In this document: positions 13,649 to 14,208 of the stretch, piece by piece | Position numbering within the stretch: position 1 is the stretch's first letter | Layout of the letters: every line of letters starts with the position of its first letter | Assembly: GCA_049582005.1 (NCBI GenBank) | Contig: JBAUTB010000037.1 | Coordinates: 1 to 14,208, forward strand | DNA length: 14,208 nucleotides | Origin: Sivonenia sp049582005 | Lineage (GTDB): Bacteria; Cyanobacteriota; Cyanobacteriia; Gloeobacterales; PMM-0068 | Direction of reading: 5' to 3' | The notes under the pieces: model-generated | Databases searched by the model: none | What the model was told of the DNA's origin: nothing | Seen by the model: the letters and a program-made list of their open reading frames with translations, nothing else | Position numbers and translations under genes: made by a program

Positions 13649-14208
13649 GTTCACTTAAGCGGCTAGGAATTGATGAGATTTCTCTGCGGAAAGGTCAAGG
13701 AGATTATATTGTCGTCCTAGTCGATTTGGATCAAAGAGTGCCGCTGGGATTTGCTCCTTCTCGAAAACAAGCAGATATCAGAAAAGTGCTTGAGGGATGG
13801 GGAGAGAGCGCGTTGCATCAGATTATTGAGGTGAGCATTGACATGTCAGGAAATTATAAAGGTTTGGTACATAAACTACTGCCCAATGCCCAAGTTGTAG
13901 CGGATCGGTTTCATGTCATGAAACTCGTCAATCAGGATTTAGATGCGGCTCGAAAAGCATTACATAAAGCCAACCAAGAGCATACAGATGAAGTTGAGAA
14001 GAGCCGGACTGAAGCGGTTCTTAAACAAAGTAAATATGTGTTGTTAAAGCCAGAGGAAAAGTTGACCGAGAAGCAAAAAGTAAAACTGGAAGAAATTAGA
14101 GAAGTGCTGCCATCCTTGGCGCAAATGCATCAACAAAAGGAAGCCTTTAGAGCAATTTTTGAGCAAGCAGAAGATTGGAATGATGGAACCTTTCAACTTC
14201 TGGATTGG
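13627..14208 (+). pseudogene. ISL3 transposase, DDE catalytic part in -1 frame (truncated by window)
   Basis: This frame lies -1 relative to the upstream part and is open from 13627 to the window end (194 codons). It begins KKLQIDLSSLKRLGIDEI, containing the first catalytic Asp of ISL3 enzymes, and continues with VVLVDLD, SIDMSGNY (second Asp region) and VVADRFHVMKL, then a long charged helical segment typical of the family. The third acidic residue would be beyond the window. It has no start codon with a ribosome binding site near its beginning. A single extra A in the A8 run at 13625-13632, or -1 slippage there, would join it to the N-terminal part as ...SKKKLQIDL... This may be decay, or programmed slippage if other copies share the same run. 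Confidence 0.8.

Larger units (their letters stand above)
13112..14208 (+). mobile_element. ISL3-family insertion sequence, right end beyond window
   Basis: The segment encodes an ISL3-type transposase in two frames: a zinc-finger and helix-turn-helix N-terminal part, and a DDE C-terminal part. The boundaries of the element are not resolved: the left inverted repeat is not identifiable without its partner, and the right end is not in the window. The copy carries an internal MITE-like insertion (13517-13622) and a -1 frame change at an A8 run (13625-13632). It is therefore probably inactive unless frameshifting rescues it. Confidence 0.8.

Noticed and set aside
1..14208. CRISPR arrays, tRNA or rRNA genes, and HIP1 octamers
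   Set aside because: No regularly spaced repeats, cloverleaf-like segments or GCGATCGC sites were found by reading; near matches such as GCGATCGG at 6604 are not HIP1.

Overview
The window reads as chromosomal DNA from a cyanobacterium. The clearest marker is a Ycf54 protein (partner of the chlorophyll-pathway cyclase). It is supported by a GuaB3-type IMP dehydrogenase, a DUF1997 protein, a HAS-barrel protein, a CobA-like P-loop protein of the kind common in cyanobacteria, and a phosphoenolpyruvate synthase. I found no HIP1 octamer (GCGATCGC) by eye, and I cannot name the genus.

Layout. Positions 1-1200 (+) hold the C-terminal part of a large, probably helical-repeat protein whose start lies outside the window. 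Facing it, a leftward run covers 1334-4606 (-). In transcription order this is an exported, divergent L,D-transpeptidase-like protein; a CobA-like P-loop protein that has lost its Walker A lysine; a 96-aa unknown protein; and a dCTP deaminase/dUTPase-fold protein whose start overlaps the end of the 96-aa gene. From 4745 to 6996 (+) lie guaB3 (GTP synthesis), ycf54 (chlorophyll synthesis) and a HAS-barrel protein, with a strong hairpin just after ycf54. From 9487 back to 7049 (-) lies a likely operon of a CorA-type Mg2+ transporter, a class II histone-deacetylase-like hydrolase only 3 nt downstream, and a DUF1997 protein that seems to use a TTG start. A 265-bp spacer holding a palindromic repeat and a plausible promoter leads into ppsA (9753-12218, +).

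The right end is accessory DNA. It has a toxin-antitoxin pair (DUF2281-like antitoxin and PIN-domain ribonuclease, overlapping by 11 bp), followed by an ISL3-family insertion sequence cut off by the window edge. The ISL3 transposase is interrupted twice. A ~100-bp MITE-like element with 30-nt imperfect terminal inverted repeats sits in frame inside it. Immediately after that, a run of eight A's marks the point where the reading frame changes by -1.

Most genes are ordinary cyanobacterial core functions. The best candidates for something new are the MITE-plus-frameshift structure in the transposase, the translationally coupled 96-aa/dCTP-deaminase pair, the degenerate CobA-like protein with its paired direct repeats upstream, and the transpeptidase with an unusual catalytic motif.
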